64,000 nucleotides of DNA from the NCBI GenBank assembly GCA_029379385.1, contig CM055617.1, positions 14,417,532 through 14,481,531 of the forward strand. Direction: 5' to 3'. Positions 23,201-36,330 of this stretch are shown one piece after another. Made by a program: the position numbers and the translations under genes. How positions within the stretch are numbered: position 1 is the first letter of the stretch; each line of letters begins with the position of its first letter. The notes beneath the pieces were generated by a model. The model saw nothing but the letters and a program-made list of their open reading frames with translations, was not told the DNA's origin and searched no databases. This DNA comes from Quillaja saponaria (taxonomy: Eukaryota > Streptophyta > Magnoliopsida > Fabales > Quillajaceae).

Positions 23201-25100
23201 ATGAATTCTTTGAACTCTTTGAGCCCATCACTCATAATTTAATTTTAGCCTATGTCATTGAGCGGGTGTATGTTGATTGTTAAATATTTCTATAGATGGA
23301 ATTGCTTAAATACAAAATATTAAAAATAGAGACCGAAATTGTGATTTTTTTTTTTTAAAGAAACAAATGGAAAAATACCTATAGAGACAGAGAAACTATC
23401 AAAGAAGAAGATAGATTATGAGAAGTAGGAAAAAAAATAATATCAGAGATGAAAGCTTGTCATTGATACAAATTTAAAATTTTGCTACATATTATGAAAC
23501 ATAATTACTTTTCACCTCTCCATCTGTCTTTGATGCCTTGATTTATTGTAGTGAATAACCTCAACACATAATTGGTCTAAAAAGCAAAATGAGATGGTCT
23601 TAATAACCGATATGAAGAATTCCAAAAAGAGCGAGAGTATACATTGAGGAGATCAAGTTTGTGCAATCCATATCATAAACCACATTGTTAGTTGGTTGTA
23701 ATACTTGTAACAATTGATCCCAAATAACAATGTCAATTAATTCTCTCTCAATCCATTAAGTTTATTTATATAAACGAGTGACATTCAAAGTGGCAAGAAG
23801 AATAAGATTGACAAGAACATGAATGAAAATAAGAGATTATCGTTTAAGAGTTGAATGGAATGACAGATAACGACAACATCGAATACAAACCCAACTTCCT
23901 TTGTTTCCATAATCCAATGCTACTATTTACGATTATTACCAACGATGTAACCATATGTTATTGGTATATAAAAGAGAATTGTTTTCAGCTCTGATAAGTA
24001 AGTCACATCTCATAAACACTGCAACATAACCAATTTCAAAACGTTCCCATTTTACAATAATTTGGATGAATATAAATTGAAATGTTAAGAAAAATAGCAT
24101 TAAAAATACAAATTCTATTATGCAGAAAATATAAAAGATTCGTAGACACTATGAATAAAATAAACTAGAGTACTTCACTAACAATAGTCATAACCACATA
24201 AGTTTTCATATTAACAAGTGCTATGAATAGTTGGGTTTCTAGTAGTACCTCAATCTAGGGTGATTATTGTATAAGAAGAATGAATGTCAATATGCAGTCT
24301 TAGGATTTGAACCACTGACTATCACAACTTTCATAGCACCAGTGCATAAATTTTAACAATACCTATGTAGGCAACCCCCTATGATATCTAGATGACTCAT
24401 CAATGCATATCATTTTGTCAACCAATCTCAAGAAGCCTATTGAATTCTTTGTAATTTTTATGAAGAAAATTTAATCATTGTAGTTTATGCATACAGTAAG
24501 GCACTGGAAAAGCTTGTCATGATTATGTGTAGTACTTTATCATTAAGGAGGGACAAATTGAACCTCTATGCATGCTCAATTAGGTGACCCTCACTATTTT
24601 TTATGAATCTCAACAAATCCTATGTCACCATATCTTTACCTATGTACTTCTGCAAGTTGGTGATGGTATGATAATGAGTATTGTCTTAGTAGGTTGACTT
24701 CATTTTGTTACTTGCTACTCAATCCATAAAAATAGTGACCTAGGCGCCTCATAAAAGAGGTAACTTCACCCTTAATGGTTCGCTGTAACTCATCAATATA
24801 TTTTCTTCACAAATTCACTTGTGTGTAATCCAGAAAGGTGCAATTGTTTAGAAAAGATATGTGGTCGATCAATGAAAAGTAAGCTATCTTGTTAACAAAT
24901 TTTAATAAAACCTTCTTTTCCTCAAGGATGCCTCGATGAAAACCATGTATGCTCTCATTAGGGCCTAAATACTTCATTGACTTTGAAATCCATTGCATAC
25001 ACATAAACTTTGAAAGATTTGACAAGAGAAAAGGAAAAAAAAAAAATAACAAGGAAAAAGGAAAAACCAAAAGAGACTAAGATTTGTCGTCTAAAAATAA
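23200..25100. other. Intergenic, repeat-derived but unassigned
   Basis: No gene is supported. The single open frame of note (minus, 24807-25070) begins in low-complexity sequence and matches nothing I know. Parts may belong to the decayed element on the left or the LTR-like stretch on the right. Confidence 0.4.
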
Positions 25101-25700
25101 GTATTTGAGATAAATGTGTCATGAAGTATCATACCAAGTAAAAGAATGTGGAATATGGAAATTTGATTCACAAATGAGCATTATCTTCTATTTATACTAC
25201 TTCACCTCCTTAACTAATAGTGGAGCTTTATTTCATCAAACGATCAATAATGCACTTCTAGAATTCTCTTAAAACATATGTAGATATTTACACCAACCTT
25301 AAAAATATCTAGATACCACCATAAATATCTATTATTCCTATAATTATGTACAAGATTTTAGAGTATTCCATAATACTCAATTCTTCTAAATGGTTATAAA
25401 ATCTTCCTTACCCTTCTTGGATGTTCCACCACTTCCTATAACTTTCTTAATCCTTTCACTGTGTCTATTTTTAAACATTCTAGAATGTTCTAGAACCTTC
25501 TACTATGTTCTACAACCTTCCAGACAATTTACAATGTTCTACAACCTCCCACAACTTTCTAGAATGTTCTAGGCCCTTCTGAACCATTTTAGACCATTTT
25601 ATATAATTTCACAAATATCTTGAATAGTCTTGAGACGTATAACACATTCTAAATAATTTTGTGCGTATGTCACATTGAACGCGTTGTGAAGGACTACGAC
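25100..25700 (-). repeat. LTR-like stretch with heat-shock elements
   Basis: On the minus strand this reads as a promoter: heat-shock-element clusters at 25557-25569 and 25478-25500, then ~280 bp further a TATA box TATAAATA (plus 25189-25196). The body between is built from degenerate repeats of ATGTTCTA(C/G)AACCTTC. This layout, inducible elements in U3 followed by a TATA box, is that of a plant copia-type LTR. No partner LTR, target duplication or coding region could be identified, so the LTR assignment is inference. Confidence 0.4.
25478..25500. promoter_or_regulatory. Perfect five-unit heat-shock element
   Basis: The bases run TTC-ta-GAA-tg-TTC-ta-GAA-cc-TTC: five alternating, correctly phased 5-bp units of the heat-shock factor site. 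Three units already suffice for trimeric factor binding. A second three-unit site, TTC-ta-GAA-tg-TTC, lies at 25557-25569. Confidence 0.7.
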
Positions 25701-26756
25701 TTAATTTACTAACATTCTGAATATAATCATCTGGTTTGTTAACGGTCAGACATCATTTAAGGAATGTAACAAGAAGTCTTGAATAGTATCATTGGGAACT
25801 TAAATAGTCCATTTTTATGTTAGATCTAGCTAGACAAGACCCGAAGATTCATAGACTTGCTTGATGACTTATAGAAATGTCATTGAATCAGTTCATATTG
25901 AGTATCCAATTCGACATGAACCTTTCATGTTGGTGTTTTCCTCATAATGATTCATTTTGGGTATTATTATGTAGACTATAAATATTGTTAGGTACACTAC
26001 AAATGTACCATAAGACAAAAATAAAATTACTTCATCTTTCTACTTTTTAGTCCACCTAACAATATTGAGTAGTGTATATAGCACCACCCTTCATTTTTCT
26101 ATGTTCAATCGATTTTAAACTTTGGGTCATTTGGTTGCACAATTTTTTAAAACGGGTTATATTCTTTTACAAATTTTCAATTACTTAATTATATTTTATT
26201 TTAATCTTAATTGGGTCTCATGCAAATATTTTTATTTGTTTATAAATAAAAAATTTCTAAACAATAAGATCAAAATAACCAAACAACAAAAGATAAATGA
26301 TAATTTTAACATTTACTACCAAAAAAATCCACAAAAATGTAAAAAATCACAAGGAAATAAAATTATTTTCTTCCCCATTCCCGATAGGAGATGGGGAGGA
26401 AAGGAGATGAGATGAGAGTAGAGGAAAAATGACACTTATTCTCTGTTTCGTTTTGGAGTTTAAAAAAAAAAAAAAAAAGAAGCTGTGGAGAAGAAATTAT
26501 AGATATATTTCTTGTTTGGGATTTGATGGAAGAGAACAAGACATGAAGTGATATATCATTATATGGTTTTACTATTACGCTTTTAACATGTTTTATTTAG
26601 ATATTAGTATGTGTTTAATAAAAAGAATAGGGATATATTAGTCATAAAAGACAAAAATTATAATGTATTTTATTCTCTCCCACCAAAATCTCTCAATTTA
26701 GAGGAATTAAAAAGGGTCAGTTACACTTTCACCCCTTGAACTATAATACGAGTAAT
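25700..26756. other. Intergenic, AT-rich
   Basis: No gene seen. A run of A lies at 26461-26478. The 97-codon frame at 26122-26415 is low-complexity (Lys, Asn, Ile, Tyr) and not credible as a gene. Confidence 0.4.
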
Positions 26757-27477
26757 AATGTCCCCATTTTTCTATTAAATTGAACAGATTGCACTCATAT
26801 TTTTAATCATAAATTACAAATAACCCAATTCTTTAAAATCACCGTTAACTTTAACTTTTTTTTTTAATGAAAAATATAAAAAAGTAACAATTGAAAAGAC
26901 ACAATTAACTTTTTTAATTTATGAAATACACTAAATTGCAATACACAGCCCCTTCTTTTAAAGTTAGGATTTCTATCTATTGTTTGGAATCCAAATCTAA
27001 TCAATCTATCTTGGAATTTCATCAATTATACATATAAAAAATAAAAATAAAAACTGAGAAAAAAATATGATTAAGAAAAATTCAAAGCATTTAATGTCTG
27101 TAAAAAAAAATAATAAAAAAAGGATAATAATCTCAATGCAGGCATGTAAATATGCCTTTGCAATATCTATATTTGTTTAGGCATGAATATGATAAAACTT
27201 ATATATTTTGTTTCCTTCAGATTGTATTCTCATTGATTTATGTTGTTAAGTATTTGCATTCATGCTTAATAATAAATAAGATTGTCTATCATAATGCATA
27301 CATACTAAATATAAAAAATGTTAATTATGCCTTTTCAAATATAAATTTTTTTAAATTTTTTATTCTTTTAAAAAAAAAAAGTTAAAGTTAATTGTGATTT
27401 TAATAGATTGAGTTACTTTCAAGTTGTGATTAAAAAAATTAGTGTAATGTGTTCAATTTAATAGAAAAATGGGGACT
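26757..27477. mobile_element. Foldback (long inverted repeat) element
   Basis: The left arm 26757-26868 and the right arm 27370-27477 are inverted copies. Both read, outside to inside, GTCCCCATTTTTCTATTAAATTGAAC, ACT-rich middle words and TTAACTTTAACTTTTTTTTT. The arms are about 110 bp around a ~500-bp AT-rich core with no credible gene. The left end may extend further out (to about 26716), but the right end does not match there; 34 bp beyond it the Athila LTR starts, which may have cut it. Confidence 0.7.
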
Positions 27478-27510
27478 CTCGAACAAAGAAAATGGTACTA
27501 CTAATAATTC

Positions 27511-29053
27511 TATAAAAATAGAGTTATTTCACTACAATTTTTATTCCTAATTTGTGATAAATCTTCAGAGTTGGATTTCCTTTAAATTTAGTATTTTGAG
27601 TCTAGTATAGCTTAACTAGGAGTTTGAAGTGTTTTAATTAAATTATGAGTAGTTTTTTTTTTTTTTTAGTTATTTAATTACTTTTAAGTGTTTGAGTAGT
27701 GTCCTAGGCCAAAACAAAAAGGGAATCATTGAAGGTTTGGGCCACAGAGAGAAGGATCTAAAGGCCACGACACCAAAGAAGAAAATTAAAGGCTCAAGAC
27801 AGAGAGCATTGCATTGCAGCGTGCTACACCTAAGGCTATAGTATCCTTGCTCCCGAGAATTTCAAGGATCAAGTTAGAGACTGTGATGCCACAGTGTCGC
27901 ATCAAGTGAAGCCGCGACGTACAATCCATTAAATATTGAGCAACAAGTAAGAGAAGGTCAAATTGTAGTGCCATAAAAAAAAAAAAAAAAAAAAAAAAGG
28001 TCGCGACGCCATTACCTAAGGATGACTTTGTTGACAAATAGAAGTATTAGCACTGAAGCTCCATATATGAGGACACCACAGCTTGAGGAAATAGAGTGCT
28101 ATAAAGACTAGGCAGAGGGTGTGGCACTGTAATGCTAAGGAAGGATGTGTCATGGTGCCTTCCCTGTTATCAAGGACTTCTAGTTTTATTAAACTACGAG
28201 GTAAATGCCTACAAAAGCTAGGGGTTTTAGAGGACATCAAAGCAAGTAAGAGAGAGATAGCAAAGAGCTTGTAGATACCCCGAGCTTGACAACTCTAGTC
28301 TTCTACGTTTCTTCTTCTTATTTTCTTTATTACTTGTAATGATCTTTTCAATTTATGTTTTTGTTTTCCATAGCTAGTATAGAGTAGTTTTATACTAGGG
28401 TTACAATTGAACTCACATGTAGCCTATATTGCTCTTGATTTAATTTAATGCATGCTTAGTTTCCAATTTTTCATGTTGTCTTGTACTTATTGCTTTTGAT
28501 TGCTTGATCACCATTTAGATTGATAAGGAACATTAAACTTGGCTTGGGAGTGAATTTTAGGCTTAGCCTTAGGCAACACATCTTATGATTGAATTATTCA
28601 TCTAATTGGATGATATGATTTGCTAAAGAGATAAAAATATTCTCTTTAACCATAGATAACTAGATTATATTGGCTCTTAATAACTTTATTTGAGTATAAT
28701 TCACATAAAAATATAGTGAATTAAGTTAAGGGATTTATAAAATTATAAGACATAGGAATATGCTTAAGAATTTTAGGTTAATAATTGGAAGTATTGCATG
28801 AATTGATTAAATGTAAGGAAAACCTAGGTAAAGTGTGAGGGATATTATGAACCTTGGTTTTAGTTAAATAAGTTTACATAAATTATGTTTAATTTTAAAA
28901 TCCATCATCTAAATCCATTGCTTTAATTAAAGCTAAATTACATAAATATTAATATTTACAATTAAAGTGGTTTAGTTATTCATGGAAATGATCTTGACTT
29001 AATCATTATATTATTTGCAACAATATGTCTACTTGCATTACTAATTCATGTCA
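27511..29053 (+). repeat. Athila 5' LTR
   Basis: About 1,543 bp, aligned with 48374-49836. Shared words include TATTTTGAGTCTAGT, AAATTAAAGGCTCAAGA, GAGAGAGATA and, at the end, CTTGCATTACTAA. The start is TATAAAAATAGAG where the other LTR has TGTAAAATAGAG. A poly(A) run at ~27976-27998 is specific to this copy. Small frames inside are not genes. Confidence 0.88.
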
Positions 29054-29054
29054 A

Positions 29055-29080
29055 GTTTTTGGTGCAGCTGCTGGGTAACT
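29055..29080 (+). other. Athila primer binding site (tRNA-Asp type), decayed
   Basis: Directly after the LTR the sequence TTTTTGGTGCAGCTGCTGGG corresponds, with several changes, to the classical Athila/Tat primer site TTGGCGCCGTTGCCGGGGA that pairs with the 3' end of tRNA-Asp. The changed positions are mostly C-to-T or G-to-A, as expected from methylated cytosines decaying. Confidence 0.8.
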
Positions 29081-29280
29081 ATTTCTATTTTAACCGTTAA
29101 TATTAATGTGCGCATTCATAGTTCTAATTCAACTCTTATTTTATGTAATTTTAGGCAAATATTTGACATTGCATAGTTCTAATTCAAACCCGAAACTTGG
29201 AACTAGTACCTTTTGATCCTGAGATCAAAAGAACCTTCTAAAAACTTTAAAAAGCCCAAGTTTCAAGAAACTCAAAAGTG

Positions 29281-30235
29281 ATGGCTGAGCATGAACCCAA
29301 ACATGAAAGTAAGGCCTTGCGGGACTATGTTGTCTCTTTGGTGCAAAGACTTCACTCAAGCATTCAAAGGCCAATGATAGCAACAAATAATTATGAGATC
29401 AAATCTGGTACAATAGTGGCCTACCAAGCAATGACCTGAATGCACATCTAGTGACATTCTTGGAGTTATGCAACACCTTCAAGTATAATGACGTCTCTAA
29501 TAATGCTATTCTCTTAAGGCTTTTCCCTTTCTCACTCCATGACAAGGTAAAAAGTTGGTTGTATTCACTACCACCCAACTCCAATATTGCATGGCAAGAA
29601 AAGGCACAAAGATTTCTAGCTAAAGTTTTCCCTCCCACCAAGACAACAAAGTTGAAGAATAAAATTATATCATTTTTCAACATGATCAAGAGTCTATTTC
29701 TGAAGCTCGGGAAAGTTATAAAGACTTTCTATGAAAATGCCCCCATCATGGCATTCCTAAATGGCTATAAGTGCATACTTTCTATAACGGTTTGGTGAGT
29801 CAAACCTAAATAACCATTGATCTTGTAGCTAGAGGTGCCTTGATGGGTAAATTCATCGACGAGGCTTATGATCTTTTGGAAGAGATGGCCGCAAATAACT
29901 ATCAATGGTCATCTGAAGGGTTACTAAAGGAAAGAACCCTAAGCAAATAACTATCAATGGCCGCAAACTACTATGATTTATGAAGCCTATGGCGAAGGTC
30001 ACTCAATTGACCATTACACAAATACTGAAGTGGTGCAATACGTGGCCAATTTGAACTGACAAAACAACCCTAATTCCAACACTTATAATTCGGGGGGAAA
30101 GAATCATTCAAATTTTGGTTGGAATAACCAAGGAACATCTAGTGCTACAAGGAAAAATTTTCCACATGGATTTCAAGCTTAGTAAAGGCCAGCAGCCCCT
30201 AAAAAGAAACCTTCTTTAGAAGACATGTTTCCGTA
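29281..30235 (+). pseudogene. Athila gag relic
   Basis: ATG at 29281 opens MAEHEPKHESKALRDYV. Further on, FLELCNTFKYNDVSNNAILL, RLFPFSLHDKVKSWLYSLPP and AQRFLAKVFPPTKTTKLKN are the standard Athila capsid words. In-frame stops (for example near 29440) and frameshifts break it. Confidence 0.88.
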
Positions 30236-30659
30236 ATTCATGTTTAGTCTATCTCGGTAATTCAAAGCTAAACAGCATCATTGAGGACTTTACAGACACA
30301 AATTGACATGCATTGATGAATAGACCTTAAGGTGACATTCCTAGTGACACCGAGGCAAATCCAAGGAAGAAGAACAAAGAACACTGTAAGCTAATTACTC
30401 TTGGAAGAAAAAAAGATTTAGACGAGTCTAAAAGTAAAGTAAAGCTGAGTCTAAAATTAAGACTAAAGCTAAGTCTCCTAAGAAAATAATTGAAGATAAA
30501 TTGCCAATTGAGAAGAAAGAAGAAAAGGTACAAAACCAAAACAAACTTCGTCTCTTCTGTTCCCTCAAAGGTTCCAAAACCAAAACCTTGACAAACAATT
30601 CTAAAAATTTATGGACGTATTCAAGAAGTCCACATAAACATATCATTCATCGAAGCTTT

Positions 30660-31300
30660 TAAACAAATGTCAAGCTATGCAAAATTTATGAAGGACATTC
30701 TATCCAAGAAAAAGAAGCTTACTGACTATAAAACAATAGCACTATCTAAAGAATGCAGTGCCATAATTCAAAAGAAGATCCCTCCTAAACTGATGGATCT
30801 AGGTAGCTTTACTATCCCTTACACTATAGGCACACAATACTTTGTGACTTAGGTACTAGTTATATTAATGTTTTTATTAATCTATCAAAAATTAAGAATA
30901 GGAGAAGTAGAACCCATTTCTTTCACTTTACAATTAGCTAATTGATCACTCACATATCTTAGGAGAATTTGTAAAGGATGCTCTTGTTAAGGTAGACAAA
31001 CTAATTTTCTTCATTGACTTTATAGTCCTTGATATAGAAGAAGATAGAGAAATACCTATTATTTGAAGAAGACCTTTCTTAGCAACAAGGAGGACATTAA
31101 TTGATATCCAAAAAGGTAAACTTATCATGAGAATAAATAATCAAGACATTAAATTTAATGTTTTTCAATATATGAAATTTTCTCTAGAACATAATGAGTG
31201 CTTTGCAATAGATGTAATTAGTAATATTACTCAAGAGGTATTTTTAGAAAACTACCCAAATGACCTTCTTTAAGCTTCTTTAATTTCTTACACTAATAGA
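30660..31300 (+). pseudogene. Athila aspartic protease relic
   Basis: The stretch MSSYAKFMKDILSKKKKL, then ECSAIIQKKIPPKL and GSFTIPYTIG, leads, after a one-base frameshift, to C-DLGTS (30846-30860). DLGTS carries the catalytic aspartate of the retroviral-type protease. The protease would process the polyprotein. Frameshifts and stops make it inactive. Confidence 0.88.
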
Positions 31301-31839
31301 TATGATGATGAGTTTGTTAAGTGTATGAAGTTATTAGATAACTCACCACAACTACCTATAACAAACTCAAAAGTCAAAAATTTGGATATACCACCATTTA
31401 CTCCCTTAAGGTCCAAGTTCTCAATTAAAGAACCACTTACCTTGGAGCCTAAGCCGTTGCCTACACGTTTAAGGTACACTTTTCTTGGTGCTTCTTCTAC
31501 TTTGCATGTTATTATTTCTGCATCTCTCATTAAGATATAGAGAGACAAGCTTCTTCGTGTGTTGAGAGAATATAAGAAGGTATTGGGATGGACTATTGCT
31601 AATATAAAAGGTATAAACCTCTCCTTTTGTATGTATATGATCCTTATTGATGATAACCACAAAGCGACTATAAAGTATCAAATAAGGCTAAACCCTATTA
31701 TGAAGGAGGTGGTGAAGAAAGAAATTAGTGGCTAGATGTTGGCATTATCTCTTTAATTTCGGATACTCACGGGTAAGTCTAATCCAATGCATGCCAAATA
31801 AGGGAAGGAATGACTATTGTTACTAATGCAAAGAACGAA

Positions 31840-32340
31840 CTTATCCCAACAAGAATCGTGACTGGTTAAAGGGTAGGCATGGATTACCGTAAGCTGAATA
31901 AGGCCGCAAGGAAATATCACTTCTCCTTTCTATTCATTGATCAAACGCTAGACCGGCTGGAAAATAAAGAATTTTACTATTCTTTAGTTGTTTATTTGGG
32001 GTATAACCAGATTAATATAGTCTTGGAAGACCAAAAAAAAAAAACCACATTTACTTACTCATATGGCACCTTCACATTTAGAATGATGCCTTTCGGTTTT
32101 TCCAATAGCCACCGTTGCCTTTCAAAGGTGTATGATGGCCATCTTCACTGATATGGTAGAGCAAGGCTTTGAAGTTTTTATGGATGATTTTTCTGTTTCT
32201 GGTGATTCATATGATACATGTCTTCATAACCTCAATTATGTGTTTAAACGATGTGAAGAGACTAACTTGGTCTTAAATTAGGAAAAGTACCACTTCATGG
32301 TACATTATGTATAGTTTTAGAACATAGGGTGTTTAGTAAG
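31840..32340 (+). pseudogene. Athila reverse transcriptase relic
   Basis: MDYRKLNKAARKYHFSFLFI, DQTLDRL, FTYSYGTFTFRMMPFG and the catalytic box VFMDDFSV (FMDD at 32177-32188) are clear reverse-transcriptase motifs in order. One frameshift separates MPFG from FQRCM near 32105, and a stop follows LVLN near 32280. Confidence 0.92.
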
Positions 32341-32399
32341 AGGATTGATATAGATAGAGATAAAATTGAAACTATAGAAAAACTACCTCCCCCTAGTTC

Positions 32400-33000
32400 T
32401 ATAAAATGAATTAAAAGATTTCTTGGCCATGTCAGCTTTTTAAAGAGATTCTTAAAAGACTGCTTTAAAATTTCTAAACCTCTTTCTAATCTCCTAGAAA
32501 ATTACACCAATTTTAACTTTATTGATGCATGTCTAGCTATGTTTTTAGAGTTGAAAAAGAAGTGTATATCTGCCCCAATAATTGTTGTCCCTAATTGGAA
32601 CCTACTTTTTGAATTAATGTGTAATGCTAATGACTTTGTTGTAGGTGCAGTCTTAGGGCAGCATAAGCCAAAGATTTTTCACTCTATTTATTATGCTAGT
32701 AAGACATTAACCAGTACCTAATGGAATTATACTTCCCCTGAAAAAGAGTTTTTAGCAGTAGTGTTTGTTTTTGATAAATTTTGTTCTTATCTTATTGGAA
32801 CTGAAGTTATTGTTTATACTAACCACTATACTATTAAGTATTTTATTGACAAAAAGATGCTGAGCCAAGATTGATAAGGTGGATTCTATCGCTTCAAGAG
32901 TTCGACTTGGAGATTATTGATTGAAAGGGCTCTGAAAAACAAGTGACAGATTACCTATCAAAACTAGAAAGAGGAAGACAACGTGGCTGAATCGAAAATA
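32400..33000 (+). pseudogene. Athila RNase H-like domain relic
   Basis: After the connection region (GHVSFLKRF-like words near 32430) come FELMCNANDFVVGAVLGQ, IYYASKTL, EKEFLAVVFVFDKF and VIVYTNHYTIKYF. These are the D-A-S-D-x-A-x-G-A-V-L, YASK, E-x-LAV and TDH words of Ty3/gypsy RNase H, with several replaced residues (for example TDH has become TNH). Stops interrupt it. Confidence 0.85.
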
Positions 33001-33229
33001 ATAAATGAGACTTTCCGGATAAATAACTCTTCCAAGTTGTTCACAAGAGGTTGCCCTGGTATGTTTACTTTGTCAATTATTTAGTTGACAAAGTCTTTCC
33101 TTCTAAAATTAATTCTCAATAAAAGAAAAAAAATTTACATGATTTTAAATATTTTGTGTGTGATGACCCTTTCTTGATTAAGTATTGTACTGACCGAATT
33201 TTAAGGTGTGTTCTAGATAAGGAGATTGA

Positions 33230-33605
33230 GAGCATACTCTGCCATTGCAATTCTTTAGAGTATGAAGGACACTTTACAAAGAATTGAATAGCAACAAAAG
33301 TTTTCCAATTAAGTTTTTATAGTCCTACTTTATTTAAAGACAATAATGAATTTATTTTCAAATATGATAGGTGCCAAAGAATGGCAATATCTTTAAGAAG
33401 AATGGGATACTACTCAATAACATTCTGGAGGTTGAATTATTTGATGTATAAGGGATTCATGGATCTATTCATATCCTCTCACACCAACCAATATATCCTT
33501 GCTGTTGTGGAATACGTCTCCAAGTGAGTTGAAACCATTGTCATGCCAATCAATAATTCCAATGTCATCACAAGCTTCCTCAATAAGAAAATCTTCTCAT
33601 GCTTT
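33230..33605 (+). pseudogene. Athila integrase relic, N-terminal part
   Basis: CHCNSLEYEGHFTKN matches the start of the zinc-binding H2C2 domain of Athila integrases. The frame continues with stops to KKIFSCF, where the CACTA element is inserted between TTT duplicates. The missing remainder resumes at 40572. Confidence 0.82.
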
Positions 33606-34259
33606 CACTACAAGAAATTATAGTATTTATGTCTGCATTTGGTAGACGCAGATAATGCTAATAGAGACTCAGATACTCATATGCGTTTTCACCCAGACGC
33701 AAAAAATCAGACACAGATAACCTAAGGGTAGAAAGTATAATCGCATATAGGCATACACAAATAATTACATGTGTTAATTATTTGCATTTTCTATTTGCAT
33801 CTGTGCACTAGATGCTAATTCTGATGCCAATAACTTTCAAAAAATTATCGACATCTAAAATGCAAATGCAAATAATTACAGCTATCTACATTTGCAAATG
33901 GCAGACTCAAATGAGACAATATTAAATTATTTTGTTTATTATTTTATTGTTTTCTGAGTCTAAAAAATACAAACACATATATTTGAAATGCATATGCAGT
34001 TATGAAAACAATTCTTTTATATAACAATTTATATTTATTTAATTTTTTAAATTATACCTGTAAGTACATATTCAAAAGAATATTTTATGTTTATAATCAA
34101 ACTTATATAAATAAAATATTCTTTTACAAAATATCATACAAACAATATTTACAGGATATCAACTATATAATATATCGATCTAAAAATCACATCTCAACTG
34201 AGATGCATTTCGTCAGCTCTACTCTACTCGTCATCTTATTGTCTGAGGTGTAAAGGGCT

Positions 34260-36140
34260 TAAAGTAGAAGATGCAACTTGAAATAATTAAAATAAGTATG
34301 TTATAAGTTATACTTAAGTTGAAATGCATATAAGTTTAAAATTAAGAGAACTTTAACCAATAACCCACTTTGCAAAATTCAATAACCCACAAACTTGGAC
34401 ACACTAAAAACAATTCATCCACCAATAAATATCAAAAGTAATCATAATTGAATTTAACTTATGAGTGATTGATTAACTATAAAACTAATTGTTGAAGTTA
34501 AAGGCACTTACAAGTGCTAGGTCCTTCATAGTTTCACTTAGAAAGTTATCAAGCTAGTACAAAGATCAAAAATAAAAAAATAAAAATTATCAACAGAAAA
34601 GAAGGTGAACTAAAAACAGAGGCAAATGCAATAAATCACGAGAAGGAGAAGTTATGAATCTGGTACAAAGATAATATATATATCAAAAGAAAAGAAGGTG
34701 GATAGGAAAATGATGCACATGCAATGAAATTTAAATCAGAAGAAGGACAATACTCACTCAACCTCTTAAAGAGTAGCTGTTGCACCTAATGTACCACAAC
34801 CACGGCCTTTTGATCTTAAAAGTTGATAAGAAAATACTAAATTATTGTCAAGGGAGGGTTATAATTTAATAATAATTGCCCTATAACCCATTGTACTTTC
34901 ATCAAAGTGAGGAGCTTTATGTCTAGTAAGGGAAACTTATTTGGCTAAAGAAACAGGTGAAATTATGATCTCTATTGTTGACAACCATTTAAGCACAAGT
35001 TGACCTTCACCACAACGAAGAAAGTTATGTATGTTAAACTTTACTCCTTTTATGTTTGCATTTTTATTTTTGATGTTGCAAATGTATCTGTGCACTAATC
35101 ATAACTTTGGATTGCTAATTCTTGATAAAGTATATCCATCATCATATATTTTGAAATAGTGAGGTGAGCTTAACATCTAGCTATATGTTTGATCAGGCAT
35201 AAGGAGAAAACGATTAGACAGAACAGGAACTGAATACATACATACTCTATGTCTGCCAAATCATAAATTAACTAAACATGAACATCTGAGGGCATTTTAA
35301 TCTTAAAGACAAACCTTTTATAAAAATATAGTTGAAATCAGATATAGCAAATAAAGAGCCAAGAAGTTGACATTCAGAATAATGCTACCTTTGGCAAGGC
35401 GTAAACAATCTAAAGCAAAGACTAATCAAGGATTCTATAATTTTCCAAGCCATCAAGAAGCTCATGACACCATTCTCACCTCTATGTAGATCACTAATTA
35501 GTCTACATTGGTTAGTATTTCCCCAATTAGTTAAAGAGAAAAAGAGTTTCCAAGTCATAGCTCATCCTATAAGCAATTGTAGGCATACTAAGAACGTTTC
35601 TATGTCAGTGTAGTTCCTAGTTACACTATATCTAATGAGGAAAAAAAAATGAATGTCATTAATTTATTAACTATTTTACTTCAGAGTCTTTAATAATATA
35701 ACGATAAGTCCATATTATTAATTCCAAAATTAAGAAATTCTAGGCAAGATATCTTATATAATGAATTTCTTAAAATACCAATGAGTTTAACATAACGATT
35801 TTATCTTTTCAAGTTTCTAGTTCCATAAACAAACAACATACTTTGTAATGCAAAAGAATATAATGCAGAGTAAGAAGCCAGTGCTTGGGATGGACAAAAA
35901 ACTAGGTATGTACCTTAGACTCAAGGCACCTGCAGATAGATTCAAGGCAAGCTTCAAGTATTCTGAACTCAAAAGTAACTACTTGGAATCTGCAGTCACT
36001 GGAACATCCATTGTTGGACTGTCATATTTCATTTCAATTTTTGACATGTCTAAAGAAACATGATAATTTAGAGATATCTTTTTACTGAATTTTTTTTATT
36101 TTTTTTATTTTTTTTATTTTTGTATTTTCAACAACAGGTA
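34260..36140. other. CACTA interior, unassigned
   Basis: AT-rich DNA with short frames only. A 71-codon frame at 35848-36063 (+) and some minus-strand words (GRGCGTLGA near 34795) are not enough to assign a transposase. The right end is a (T)nA-rich tract at 36091-36135. Confidence 0.4.
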
Positions 36141-36145
36141 ACACT

Positions 36146-36330
36146 ACAAGAAAATACCACATCTATGTCTGTCTTAATACAGACTCAAAAAGTACATATG
36201 TAAATAAGTCATATCGGTGTCTAGAATCTTATTTTTTGTGTCTGCGAATAAGCAGAGGCAGATAATAGTTAAAAAATAAATCACAGACGCTAATACTCTT
36301 AAACTAAACGTAAAACTGATTAAATTTCCC
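36146..36330 (+). repeat. Second CACTA terminus inside the element
   Basis: CACTACAAGAAAATACC starts at 36146 and is followed by CACTA sub-terminal words (ATGTCTGTC, GTGTCTGCG, GCAGAGGCAGATA). It looks like the left end of another, related CACTA copy nested in or fused with the outer one. No matching right end was found. Confidence 0.6.
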
